From positions 1 to 37,779 of the forward strand of contig NZ_CAADHO010000019.1 in the NCBI RefSeq assembly GCF_900699765.1: 37,779 bases of DNA, read 5' to 3'. The notes below the pieces were generated by a model. It was given only the letters and a program-made list of their open reading frames with translations. It searched no databases and was not told where the DNA came from. This document shows, piece after piece, positions 8,179-15,960 of the stretch. How positions within the stretch are numbered: the stretch's first letter is position 1; every line of letters starts with the position of its first letter. The translations under genes and the position numbers were made by a program. This stretch comes from Desulfoluna butyratoxydans. Its GTDB lineage: Bacteria; Desulfobacterota; Desulfobacteria; Desulfobacterales; Desulfolunaceae.

Positions 8179-8919
8179 TCATCCCGCAAGTTTCCAGAGT
8201 ATTCGCAGGCCTGATACCATCAGGGACAGGGCCAGGACCATGCGGATTCGTTTCTGGTCGATGCGGTGCATGGCCCGGGTCCCGAGGATGCCCCCGCCCA
8301 GGGCGGCGACGGATGCCACCGCGCATGTCTCCAGGGAGAGGGAGCCCATGGCCGTGTAGGCCAGAAAGCCTGTCAGCGATGAGAAGGGGACGGAAAGGGC
8401 CGTCACCATGGCGATCTGCTGGGCCCGAAACCCCATGCCGTGGAGGGCGGGCACGATGACCCCGCCGCCTCCGACGCCCAGCATGCCCGAGATGAGTCCC
8501 GATACCGAGCCCAGCAGGGCGCTTCCCGCCGGCGGGCATGTGTCTGCCGTCTGTTTCGCGGATTGCCGGGCCGGGCGGACAATGACCAGCCCGGACAGGA
8601 TCATGAAACAGGCGAAGGCTCCCTGGAGGATGGTCTGGGGAATCTGGGTGGAGATCCAGGCCCCTATAGGTGCTGCCGGAAGGGAGCAGGCAATGAGGGG
8701 CCACCAGGGGCCGGGTTTGAGCTGTCCGCTTCGAAGGTTGTGGACCGTGGCCCCGCCCAGGCTCGCCACGTTGACAAGGAGCGCCACGGGCCTGGCCGTG
8801 ATCGGGGGGACGCCCACGGCCATGAGGGCCGGGACCAGGGCCACGGCGCTGCCCACCCCGCCCAGGGCAAAGAAAAAGCTCAGTGCAAAGGCCAGGGCGG
8901 CAACGGTCATCAGCAGCAT
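8179..8919 (-). CDS. TauE/SafE-family anion exporter
   Basis: This membrane protein of about 246 residues has two repeated halves. Each half carries the glycine-rich helix turn of the TauE/SafE family (FFALGGVGSAVALVPALMAV near the start and SGMLGVGGGGVIVPALHGMG in the middle). The family moves sulfite, sulfoacetate, thiosulfate-like or other small organosulfur anions across the inner membrane. The start is uncertain: GTG 8934, ATG 8919 and ATG 8910 are in frame and none has a clear ribosome-binding site. The last overlaps the stop of the upstream rhodanese gene as TGATG, which points to translational coupling. Coupling to rhodanese-type proteins suggests a sulfur-species export role. Confidence 0.82.
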   Translation of the reverse strand: MLLMTVAALAFALSFFFALGGVGSAVALVPALMAVGVPPITARPVALLVNVASLGGATVHNLRSGQLKPGPWWPLIACSLPAAPIGAWISTQIPQTILQGAFACFMILSGLVIVRPARQSAKQTADTCPPAGSALLGSVSGLISGMLGVGGGGVIVPALHGMGFRAQQIAMVTALSVPFSSLTGFLAYTAMGSLSLETCAVASVAALGGGILGTRAMHRIDQKRIRMVLALSLMVSGLRILWKLAG

Positions 8920-9335
8920 GTGCGGCACCCGCACCCGGGCGTGGCCTCCATTGCTCCGCGTATGCCTGCGGCATGCAGGGGGCCGGGTTTCAGCATCTTG
9001 GCCATTTCGGGCAGTCCCTGGGGGATGATGGAGACCTGGTCAAATCCCCTGGCGATGAGGTAGGCCATGGCCACGCTGGGGCGCCAGGGGCCGTCGGCAA
9101 AAAGGATCACCGGTACGTCGTCGGGGATCTCGTCAAGGCGGTCCGGCAATTCGTTCAGAGGGATGTGGATTGCCATGGGAAGGGCGAACCCTTTAACCTC
9201 TTCGCGGGTCCGCAGGTCCACCAGAAAGGCCCTGTTTTTGATAAGGCCGGGCAGGGCCGCCGGGGTGGTGGCAAATCCTCCGGTACCAAAGGCTTCGTAA
9301 TCCATTTCCCTAAAATAGTTTCGTATGTTTTCCAT
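8910..9335 (-). CDS. Rhodanese-fold protein lacking the catalytic cysteine, with a Cys-rich tail
   Basis: The 141-residue protein has a single rhodanese domain (FLVDLRTREEVKGF at 37-50, then IHIPLNELPDRLDEIP). The active-site loop that normally starts with Cys reads FADGPWRPS (residues 79-87), so the sulfur-carrying Cys is replaced by alanine. Classic sulfurtransferase activity is therefore unlikely. Instead the last seven residues carry four cysteines (C135, C137, C140, C141 in GCGCRTCC), which could bind a metal or carry sulfur. ATG 9335 is chosen because TTGAGG precedes it. Its stop overlaps the TauE-type gene. The paralogous neighbour just upstream keeps its Cys. Confidence 0.8.
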   Translation of the reverse strand: MENIRNYFREMDYEAFGTGGFATTPAALPGLIKNRAFLVDLRTREEVKGFALPMAIHIPLNELPDRLDEIPDDVPVILFADGPWRPSVAMAYLIARGFDQVSIIPQGLPEMAKMLKPGPLHAAGIRGAMEATPGCGCRTCC

Positions 9336-9362
9336 AGTTTGCCTCAATTACATGTCTCAGGA

Positions 9363-9764
9363 TTAACGGTTTGATGGGGTGGTGTCTTTTCGCCGATGGA
9401 TTTCAGCCGGAGAAAACAGTTTCATCATCTCTTCGGAGTTTGCCAGCAGGGTCCGGGCAGAGGCAAAGCCTTCGGCCTTCAGGTAAAACGCGGCCATGCT
9501 GGCCCGAACCACCGAGGTGCAGAAGACCACAACGGCTTTGTCCTTCGGCACCTCGTCCAGGCGGTCGGGCAGCTGCTCTAAGGGGATGTGGATTGCGTCT
9601 CCGAATCGGGCGTAGGGCGTCTCCTCGTCGGTACGGACGTCGAGAAAGACGCACTGCGCTTTGTCTGCAAGGCAGTCGGCTGCTGCGGCAAGGGAGATGC
9701 CGTGCTTTTCGGTGGCAAAAAAATGAAGATCCATGGCCTTGAGGGTGTGGTCCAATTGATTCAT
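9363..9764 (-). CDS. Rhodanese-like sulfurtransferase, single domain
   Basis: The 133-residue protein has a rhodanese domain with the CDC25-like strand VFLDVRTDEET (39-49), the segment AIHIPLEQLPDRLDEVP shared almost word for word with its neighbour, and an active-site loop CTSVVRAS with Cys82. It could carry persulfide sulfur. ATG 9764 is preferred over the in-frame GTG at 9788 because AGGA lies about 8 bases upstream. It lies 27 bases before the degenerate paralogue at 9335, and the two probably arose by tandem duplication. The gene sits between the 59-aa Cys-rich protein and the TauE-type exporter. Confidence 0.85.
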   Translation of the reverse strand: MNQLDHTLKAMDLHFFATEKHGISLAAAADCLADKAQCVFLDVRTDEETPYARFGDAIHIPLEQLPDRLDEVPKDKAVVVFCTSVVRASMAAFYLKAEGFASARTLLANSEEMMKLFSPAEIHRRKDTTPSNR

Positions 9765-9811
9765 GTGCAGGGTCCTGATTCTATCCACGACAAATGGATG
9801 TCAGAGGGTTG

Positions 9812-9835
9812 GCTCCCGGCGGGATCGCCGGGAGC
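9812..9835. other. Intergenic hairpin between Cys-rich gene and rhodanese
   Basis: GCTCCCGGCG (9812-9821) and CGCCGGGAGC (9826-9835) form a perfect 10-bp stem with a 4-base loop. There is no T-run on either side, so it is more likely an mRNA processing or stabilising hairpin, giving different levels of the genes on either side, than a terminator. Confidence 0.55.
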
Positions 9836-9871
9836 GTTCGGGGTTTACGTGATTGATCTGCACCGGAGGGC

Positions 9872-10051
9872 TCAGCAGCATCCGCAGCAGGAGTTTTTCT
9901 TCTCTTTGGTCTCAGGCCGGGTTTCCGGTGTCTCCTTTGACTGGGAAGACTCGGTCTCCGAGATCTCTTCAAGTTCCATGGTGCAGCAGCTCTCAGATTT
10001 GTTTTTGCCAAAGAGTTTTCCGAACAATCCGTTTTTTTTCTCGTTGCTCAT
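9872..10051 (-). CDS. Small cysteine-rich protein, 59 aa, with CC and CCGCC motifs
   Basis: ATG 10051 is preceded by AAGGAGA at good spacing, giving a 59-residue product. It starts MSNEKKNGLFGKLFGKNKSE, an amphipathic basic N-terminus, followed by CC at 22-23. A highly charged Glu/Ser/Thr/Lys linker leads to a C-terminal CCGCC (C55, C56, C58, C59). The six cysteines as one pair plus a tight cluster suggest metal, metalloid or persulfide binding. Small proteins of this kind can be found beside ArsP/DUF318-type permeases, but I cannot name a family. It lies about 60 bases downstream of the permease gene. The coding case rests on the strong ribosome-binding site, context and non-random composition. 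Confidence 0.75.
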   Translation of the reverse strand: MSNEKKNGLFGKLFGKNKSESCCTMELEEISETESSQSKETPETRPETKEKKNSCCGCC

Positions 10052-10110
10052 GGGGTGTCTCCTTTTGTGTTGAAACGTTTTTGGTGCGTTTTCTTGCTGA
10101 AAGATAAGGG

Positions 10111-11007
10111 TTAAGCTGGCATCAGGTTGAACACGTACCCGCCGATGACCGCCGTGGCGAAGATGACCGCCACCACGGAGGCCACCAGTCGCTTGCGGAA
10201 GATGCTCGCCAGCATGCTCATCTCCGGGATGGCCATACCGGCCCCGCCGATGATCAGGGCGATGACAGCCCCCATGCTCATGCCCTTCTGGGAGAGGGCA
10301 AGGCCGATGGGAATGGCGGTCTCCGCTCGGATGTACAGAGGGATTCCGATGACCGCGGCCACGGGAATGGCAAAGGGGTTTTCAGGTCCTGCCAGCCGGG
10401 CCACGAACTCCTGGGGAAGGTAGCCGTAAATGGCGGCCCCGATGCCTACCCCCACGAGGAGGTAGACCAGCACTCCGCGGAAATCGGACCATGCCGAAAG
10501 AAATGATGCCTTCAGCTTGCCCCCAAAGGTGGCGGGCACCTGCTGGCCGCCGGAGGCCATGCCGTTTTTCAGGCGAACGTGCCGGACGTGGGCGGCCCCG
10601 CCGGTTTTTTCCAGGATTACCCCGAACACAACGGATGCGGCAAAGGTGACGGTAAAGTAGATGATGCTGGCCTTAAGACCCATCATGGCCGCCACCATGG
10701 CCAGGATAATAGGGTTGAGCAGGGGGGAGGCGATGACAAAGGACATCACCGGTCCGAAGGGTGCCCCGGCGTTGAGCATGCCCAGGGTCATGGGAATGGT
10801 GGAGCAGGCGCAGAAAGGGGTGAGGGAGCCCACCATGGCTGCGATGACATTGCCCACCACGCCTCGCCGGGAGAGCCAGGACCGGAGCTTTTCATGGGGT
10901 ATGTACATGAGGACCAGGGCCACGATGGTGCTGATGCCAAGGAACAGGACCGTCAGTTCGGCGGTGATGAACGCGAAGTACCCAAGGGTCTTTGACAGGG
11001 AGTTCAT
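10111..11007 (-). CDS. ArsP/DUF318-type permease
   Basis: The 298-residue protein has about eight membrane helices in two halves separated by a cytoplasmic linker (residues ~155-180). The first half holds SLTPFCACSTIPMTLGMLNA with the family CxC pair (C66, C68). This is the permease family PF03773, which includes ArsP, an exporter of trivalent organoarsenicals; many members have unknown substrates. In this window the neighbours are Cys-rich and rhodanese proteins rather than arsenate reductase or ArsM, so the substrate could be a sulfur, thiol or metalloid species. It is the first gene of a minus-strand run with two MarR-type operator palindromes upstream. Confidence 0.85.
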   Translation of the reverse strand: MNSLSKTLGYFAFITAELTVLFLGISTIVALVLMYIPHEKLRSWLSRRGVVGNVIAAMVGSLTPFCACSTIPMTLGMLNAGAPFGPVMSFVIASPLLNPIILAMVAAMMGLKASIIYFTVTFAASVVFGVILEKTGGAAHVRHVRLKNGMASGGQQVPATFGGKLKASFLSAWSDFRGVLVYLLVGVGIGAAIYGYLPQEFVARLAGPENPFAIPVAAVIGIPLYIRAETAIPIGLALSQKGMSMGAVIALIIGGAGMAIPEMSMLASIFRKRLVASVVAVIFATAVIGGYVFNLMPA

Positions 11008-11026
11008 GGTAAATCCATCCTTTTGA

Positions 11027-11039
11027 TTGATATTGTCAA
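11027..11039 (-). promoter_or_regulatory. MarR-type operator in the permease leader
   Basis: TTGATATTGTCAA is a 13-bp palindrome of the form TTGA-N5-TCAA, 19 bases before the permease ATG. It matches the palindromes at 7005-7017 (before the MarR gene) and 11184-11196. It lies downstream of the predicted start of transcription, so a bound repressor would act as a roadblock or assist looping. Confidence 0.6.
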
Positions 11040-11167
11040 CTAATTGAATAAAATTTTTTGCCCCATTTGGGGGCGCCGGTCGCCACAGGCGGACTCGGAG
11101 TTGTCATTTTAAGTACATTCACGGAAACAACCCGCGGTCGATGTGAATTGTTTCGTTGTTATGATCA

Positions 11168-11196
11168 ACTATAAAACCTTCGGTTGATAGTGTCAA
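11168..11196 (-). promoter_or_regulatory. Sigma-70-type promoter with overlapping MarR-type operator
   Basis: Read on the minus strand, TTGACA (complement of 11191-11196) and TATAGT (complement of 11168-11173) are separated by exactly 17 bases. The palindrome TTGATAGTGTCAA (11184-11196) covers the -35 box, and a further TTGATC half site overlaps the -10. This gives the permease operon a leader of roughly 150 bases. Confidence 0.65.
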
Positions 11197-11787
11197 CTAT
11201 TTGGGCCGGATATTTTTTTGTTATCGTGTTGGGAAGAGGTCAATTGATTGTTTTTTTGTGGCGGTTCGCTTTGTACGGGATGGCTCTCTGGCGCTGGCGC
11301 GGAATGCGTGGGGATGGTGGTGTGGGATGAAAAGGGGGCCGTATCGACCCACGGTTCTGAAAGAGAAGGGAGAGTGATCCGGGCTTTGGCCGGGATATTT
11401 ATGGGAAAGGGTGACTCACGGTTTTTATCTCGGTCTTCCTGCCCTTGGGGTGAGTCGAAGGGACCCATAAGCGGCCCTGGTGCCCCGGCTCTGGGATTTC
11501 TATACTCATGCATTGTCCGGTACAGGGGAACTATACGAATTGAGCATGGATGCCGCAGCGCCTTGCCCCGAGGCACGAGGGGCAACGCACTGCAGCAAAA
11601 AGCTCACCTTGCCGCCGCAGTTCTTCCGGTTAACGTCAAGCAAATGACCAATACCTTCGTCGGGTTTTCAGGAGATTGAAACGGGCCTCCCCTGCAAAAC
11701 CGGTTGCCACATGTCACACCCCACGCGAATGCTCTGATAACGCACTCAGAATAGCTGCCTCCATGCATTCGCCATAGGGTTTCCGGG

Positions 11788-11825
11788 TGCCTCCGGCGGG
11801 TCGCTTTTTTGAAAAAAAGCTCCGC
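11788..11825 (+). repeat. Dispersed repeat family R3, copy 1
   Basis: TGCCTCCGGCGGGTCGCTT, an A/T-rich centre and CTCCGC match, in inverted orientation, the segment at 36201-36235. The core GCCTCCGGCG is also present in family R2, which begins about 65 bases further on. Confidence 0.6.
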
Positions 11826-11889
11826 AAAAAACGTTTATAAGAAAATGTCGGAATTGTTTCGGCGGAGCCTATGAATGATTACTTGAGAC

Positions 11890-11944
11890 CTGTTTATCAA
11901 ACCTTTTAAACGTTTGGCCCCCGGCAGGGCCGCCGGAGGCATAA
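11890..11944 (+). repeat. Dispersed repeat family R2, copy 1
   Basis: A 55-bp sequence starting CTGTTTATCAAAC and ending GCCGCCGGAGGCATAA occurs again in reverse orientation at 26563-26617 with only about three mismatches. It contains the inner inverted repeat AAACGTTT and a GC-rich GGCCCCCGGCAGGG block. Confidence 0.75.
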
Positions 11945-11983
11945 GCTGAATAGTTACCGTTTGTTTTATATCTGTTTCATCCC

Positions 11984-13102
11984 TTAGAACACTCCGCCCT
12001 TATCCTGGATCTCCGTAAAGGAGTGGAAAGGCTGGGGACGATTCTTTTCAGTCTGTATGCGGTTGTACATGGCCTGGACGCTTTCCGGGACGTCGGGCAT
12101 CTGCTCCGGGGTCCGTTTGGTGAGCTTTGCGGCGCCTTCGGGGCAGGTGGTGGTGCAGAGGCCGCAGCCCATGCATTTGTTGGGGTGGATGGATGCCTTG
12201 CCGTCGATGATGCGAATGGCCTTGAACATACAGCGGTCCAGGCAGGTGCCGCAGCCGGTGCAGGCCTCGGTGTCCGGGGTATTGATGTAGGAGGCCTTGG
12301 TGAGCTGGTTGTGGAGCCCAAGGTGCACCACGGTGGCCATGATTCCGCAGCTGCACTTGCAGCAGTTGCAGATGTAGTCCAGGTCCCCGGCCGAGTTCTG
12401 GGTCTGGGTGACCAGGCCCTCACGATCGGCCATGTCCATGATGGCCAGGGCCTCTTCTTTGGTGATCTCTTCTGCCCGCAGGTCGTTTTCGATGAAAAAA
12501 TCCGCGCATCGGTTCAGGGAGAGGCAGGTGCGGACGGGGTGGTCACAGCCCCGGCCCTCTGCCTTGGATTTGAGGCGGCAGAGGCAGTCGGTGAGGGCGA
12601 TGCGGTCCGCCTCCAGGATTTTTGTCTTGACCACGTCGTGGGGGAGGATCTCCTGGACGGATTCCACGCTTTTTTCCACGGGAACAATGCGAAAAAGGGA
12701 GGTCTTACCGCCGAACACCTCCAGGCCCATGGCCTCCATCATGTACTGGTTGTGCAGGTCGGTGTACTCCTTGTCCAGCCGATTGATCTGGTACTCGTAG
12801 GTGCCCACGATGTAAGGGGCCAGGACGTAGTGGCGCTCACCGTTGACGGTGGTGGTGATGAGAAGGCCCCGTTTCCCCATGCGGTCCAGCTTTGCCTTGC
12901 AGGCCTCGGGGTCGGCACCGGTTTTTTCGGCCACCTGATCCGCCCGCTGGGGGGCCGGGGTGAGGCTCAGTGTCAGCTCGGCCTCTTCGGGCTCGTACAT
13001 TTTTTTCAACAGGGCGATATCCACACCACTTTCCGTGGGGGGAAATCCCATGGGAAGTTGGTTCAAGTGTTCCTGGAGCTTTCTGTACACGGAATCCGGC
13101 AT
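11984..13102 (-). CDS. 4Fe-4S protein with N-terminal winged-helix-like region
   Basis: The 372-residue protein ends in a classical two-cluster ferredoxin domain: CTGCGTCLDRC (C281, C284, C287, C291) and CMGCGLCTTTCP (C310, C313, C316, C320). Before it are two more Cys groups, CLC (173-175) with C186, C193 and C199, and CNCCKCSC (245-252), which could hold a further cluster. Residues ~40-95 resemble a winged helix (LTLSLTPAPQRADQVAEKTG, then MGKRGLLITTTVNGERHYVL). Proteins with this layout are common in sulfate reducers and related anaerobes, but their electron partner is not known to me. It is cytoplasmic, with no signal peptide. It stands alone, with about 500 bases free on its upstream side. 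Confidence 0.8.
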   Translation of the reverse strand: MPDSVYRKLQEHLNQLPMGFPPTESGVDIALLKKMYEPEEAELTLSLTPAPQRADQVAEKTGADPEACKAKLDRMGKRGLLITTTVNGERHYVLAPYIVGTYEYQINRLDKEYTDLHNQYMMEAMGLEVFGGKTSLFRIVPVEKSVESVQEILPHDVVKTKILEADRIALTDCLCRLKSKAEGRGCDHPVRTCLSLNRCADFFIENDLRAEEITKEEALAIMDMADREGLVTQTQNSAGDLDYICNCCKCSCGIMATVVHLGLHNQLTKASYINTPDTEACTGCGTCLDRCMFKAIRIIDGKASIHPNKCMGCGLCTTTCPEGAAKLTKRTPEQMPDVPESVQAMYNRIQTEKNRPQPFHSFTEIQDKGGVF

Positions 13103-13616
13103 GGGGTCTCCTTGGGTGTCAGGGGTTGTTGTGGGCTGTGAAGGCGATTCCGGGGCTGGGAAGCCGCCCTTTCAGGGTGGGCGCAGCGCCCGGGCATGGG
13201 GTGATCATGCCGCGTCCCAGGCAAAAGGCTATCGGAAGATGGTCGGCTTTGTCAATATGGTTGATGTACGAAGTAATAAATTGTGCTGTGTTGCAGTAAA
13301 GATAAGGGCTTTTTTGTAATTTAAAGGGCAGAGCCAACGTGTGTGATGATGAAAAAATATTGTATGCATACAAACTAATTGAATCCGCGTATTTGGATCC
13401 GGAATTGCTCTTTCCCTGTAGAGAGCCGTGTTGATATTTGCTGAAAAACGGTTTAACTATTTCCACTAAACGTATAAATAATTGATGCATCACAACCAAT
13501 GAATATGGCTTTTAACGGGGGTTTTGAACCTTTTGACAGGGTTCCCCCGAAGGTAAGTAAATACGGTGGGCGTTGGTGGCTGCCGTGAAGATAAGTCAGT
13601 AAAAGGGAGGGATCGT
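13103..13616. other. Intergenic region between divergent Fe-S and chemoreceptor genes
   Basis: The region is AT-rich at 13240-13510 and must hold both promoters. A bulged hairpin at about 13515-13553 pairs CGGGG with CCCCG outside and GAACC with GGTTC inside, just before the chemoreceptor gene. No gene or named regulatory element was recognised. Confidence 0.45.
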
Positions 13617-15125
13617 ATGGCTGTGGAAGAGATGGAGCGAGAACGCAATGCACAGGTCAAAGTGATGAAATATAAGGACCTTTATGCCTTTTCCGGCCCC
13701 TCTGTGGTGGCTTTTTTTGTGGTGTTCTGCATACTCCTGGCGGTGACGCCCATGGTCCGGGAGCATGCCCTTGTCACCGTCTTTTTCGGCACCGTCATCG
13801 TCGTGCTGAGCCTTTTGAGGCTGGCGGCGGCCCGAAAGGCGGCGACCTCCTACGACGAGAACCCCCTGTTCTGGAATCGTTTTTTTCTGGTATCGACCCT
13901 TGTGTCCGGCCTTGTGTGGGGGAGCGTGTGCATGCTGGTCATTCACTGGTACGGGGCCACTTCGGCCTACAGCCTCTATGCCATGGTGATGACCTGCGGG
14001 CTGGTGGGGGGGTGCGTCATCTCCCTGGCACCGGAGCTGAGGCTGCTGGTGACCTACGTGGCCTGCCTGCTGGTGCCCGTCATCATGTGGGCCGCCCTGA
14101 ATGCCGAGTGGGCCATCGGCGTCGTGTTTCTGACCTATATCCTGGGGATGATGGGGGTGGGAAAGAAGACCAACGACTCGTACCGCCTGAACATTGAAAA
14201 CTCCGTACTGCTGGACGAGCGGGCTGCAGATATCACCATGCTGGTCAATGAACTGAGGGAAAAAGCAGCGGAGCTTACCGGCACCTCCGAGGAGCTTCGG
14301 GACATCTCCGAAGAGATGGTGGGGGCCTCGGAAGAGACCACCACCCAGATCGGCGGCGTGGCGTCGGACGCTTCGTCCATGCGCGAGAACACCGCCGCCA
14401 TTTCAGCGGCCGTGGAGCAGGCCTCCCACAACATGGAGCTCACCTCGGCCTCCATGGAAGAGATGGCCCGTGCCGTAACAGAGATCGCCGGCCAGTCCGC
14501 CCGGGCCATGGAGATCTCCACCCAGGGCGTCAACCGCTCCGAAGAGGCCTCACGGGAGATCAAGCGACTGGACGAAGCGGCCCGGGAAATCGGCAAGATC
14601 ACCGAGGTGATCACCGAGATCTCCGAGCAGACCAACCTCTTGGCCCTCAACGCCACCATTGAGGCAGCCAGGGCTGGTGAGGCGGGCAAGGGATTTGCCG
14701 TTGTGGCCAATGAAATCAAGGCCCTTGCCCATCAGACCGCCGAGGCCACCAGCGGCATCCGCGGCCAGGTCAAAGGGATCCAGGACGCCACCGCCGACTC
14801 CACAAAGCAAATCACGGCCATCTCCGAGGTCATCGGAAACATCAGCACCATCGTCAACGGCGTGGCCGCAGCCATCGAAGAGCAGTCGGCCTCCACCCGT
14901 GAGATCGACGTGAACGTGGGGGAGATGAACGACGGCATGGGCGATATCACCGCCAAGGCCGCAGAGAGCAACCTGGCCAGCGAAACCATTCTGGGGCGCA
15001 TCGAAGAGGCCGCCACCCAGACCCATGGCAACCTGGAGAACAGCCGCAAGGTCATGGACAGCGCTAAAGAGGTCCTGGACATGGCAGACAGCCTCAACCA
15101 GGCCGTGGTCCGCCTGTCGGCGTAG
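13617..15125 (+). CDS. Methyl-accepting chemotaxis protein with multi-helix membrane sensor
   Basis: The 502-residue receptor has about six hydrophobic segments between residues 25 and 182 and no large periplasmic domain. The sensor is thus membrane-embedded, responding perhaps to a hydrophobic ligand or the membrane state. There is no canonical HAMP domain; a coiled coil leads directly into the signalling domain. The conserved hairpin tip is ISEQTNLLALNATIEAARAG followed by EAGKGFAVVANEIKALA, around residues 330-372, where CheA/CheW bind. Start at 13617 is preferred over an in-frame upstream start at 13566 because GGGAGG lies 7 bases before it. No other chemotaxis gene is in the window. Confidence 0.92.
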   Translation: MAVEEMERERNAQVKVMKYKDLYAFSGPSVVAFFVVFCILLAVTPMVREHALVTVFFGTVIVVLSLLRLAAARKAATSYDENPLFWNRFFLVSTLVSGLVWGSVCMLVIHWYGATSAYSLYAMVMTCGLVGGCVISLAPELRLLVTYVACLLVPVIMWAALNAEWAIGVVFLTYILGMMGVGKKTNDSYRLNIENSVLLDERAADITMLVNELREKAAELTGTSEELRDISEEMVGASEETTTQIGGVASDASSMRENTAAISAAVEQASHNMELTSASMEEMARAVTEIAGQSARAMEISTQGVNRSEEASREIKRLDEAAREIGKITEVITEISEQTNLLALNATIEAARAGEAGKGFAVVANEIKALAHQTAEATSGIRGQVKGIQDATADSTKQITAISEVIGNISTIVNGVAAAIEEQSASTREIDVNVGEMNDGMGDITAKAAESNLASETILGRIEEAATQTHGNLENSRKVMDSAKEVLDMADSLNQAVVRLSA

Positions 15126-15209
15126 CCCGGATATTTCATGAGAAAACGGCAGGATTAAGCCGGTGAGTTGCCATTGTGACATATCCTGGGCAGAGGAGCC
15201 GGGAAGGCC

Positions 15210-15869
15210 ATGGAGCAGAACAGCGAAGAAAAAACACGCGACCAGATCAAGGCCTTTGTTGACCTGGCGCATCGGGACATTCTGGAAATCGGGTGCGGGG
15301 ACGGCCGGTTGACCGAATGGCTGGCAAGGGAGACCTCTTCCCTTACAGCCATTGACCCTGATGAGAAGAGGGCGGCGAAGGCAAAGGGGACTGTCCCGGG
15401 GGCGGAGGTTGCCGTCGGGTCCGGCGAGGCCTTGGCATTTGCCGACGCCTCCTTTGACATCATCCTCTTCAGCCTGTCACTTCATCACCATCGGGATTGC
15501 AGCAAAGCCCTTGCCGAGGCGTGGCGGGTGCTCCGGGACCGTGGGAGCCTGCTGGTGCTGGAACCCTTAAATGATGAAGGTATGGGGCAGGTGTTTGCAC
15601 TGCTCCACAACGAAGACCGGGAAAAGGCGGCGGTGCGCCGGGCCATTGATGAAAGTGACTGGGTGGTACGCCGCAGTGAGACATTTGAAAGCCGGTGGGT
15701 TTTCGAGGGCCCGGAAGAACTCCATGAATGGGCTTTCGGGTATTTCGGCATGGCCTTTGACCCGGAGCTGGCAAAGCAGATGGCGGAACAGCCCGATGTG
15801 GACCTTGACGCCCGGCCCATTGTCCTCACGGAAGTCCAGGAGCTTCTGCTGCTCGGGAAACCCGCGTGA
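15210..15869 (+). CDS. Class I SAM-dependent methyltransferase
   Basis: The 219-residue protein has the Rossmann-type SAM-binding fold: motif I DILEIGCGDGRLTEWLA (residues 23-39), the acidic end of strand 2 (TAIDPDEKR), and the UbiE/type-11 segment ALAFADASFDIILFSLSLHH. The substrate cannot be read from sequence; the closest general group is Methyltransf_11. It lies 84 bases after the chemoreceptor and ends at a shared terminator facing the sulfatase gene. Confidence 0.85.
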   Translation: MEQNSEEKTRDQIKAFVDLAHRDILEIGCGDGRLTEWLARETSSLTAIDPDEKRAAKAKGTVPGAEVAVGSGEALAFADASFDIILFSLSLHHHRDCSKALAEAWRVLRDRGSLLVLEPLNDEGMGQVFALLHNEDREKAAVRRAIDESDWVVRRSETFESRWVFEGPEELHEWAFGYFGMAFDPELAKQMAEQPDVDLDARPIVLTEVQELLLLGKPA

Positions 15870-15903
15870 TCTTAGCCGGTTTGCCTGGCGTATCAATGAT
15901 AAA

Positions 15904-15935
15904 AAAAGCCCCTGTCGCTTGTGACAGGGGCTTTT
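15904..15935. terminator. Bidirectional terminator between methyltransferase and sulfatase genes
   Basis: AAAAGCCCCTGTC (15904-15916) pairs perfectly over 13 bases with GACAGGGGCTTTT (15923-15935) around a six-base loop. It serves the two converging genes. Confidence 0.9.
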
Positions 15936-15960
15936 GTCGTTGGGGTAGCCTGTTCAGCTT

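Larger units (their letters stand above)
11197..11983. other. Long intergenic stretch with several dispersed repeats
   Basis: I see no convincing gene here; open frames on both strands lack ribosome-binding sites and any family resemblance. It contains three repeat pieces. An imperfect hairpin at about 11558-11590 (GCGCCTTGCCCC ... GGGGCAACGCAC) is related to the palindrome at 26841-26885. The other two, at 11788-11825 and 11890-11944, are described separately. Confidence 0.6.

Noticed and set aside
11193..11679. Overlapping 130- and 143-codon frames in the long intergenic region
   Set aside because: No ribosome-binding site, low-complexity composition, overlap with operator and repeat elements, opposite-strand overlap with each other.
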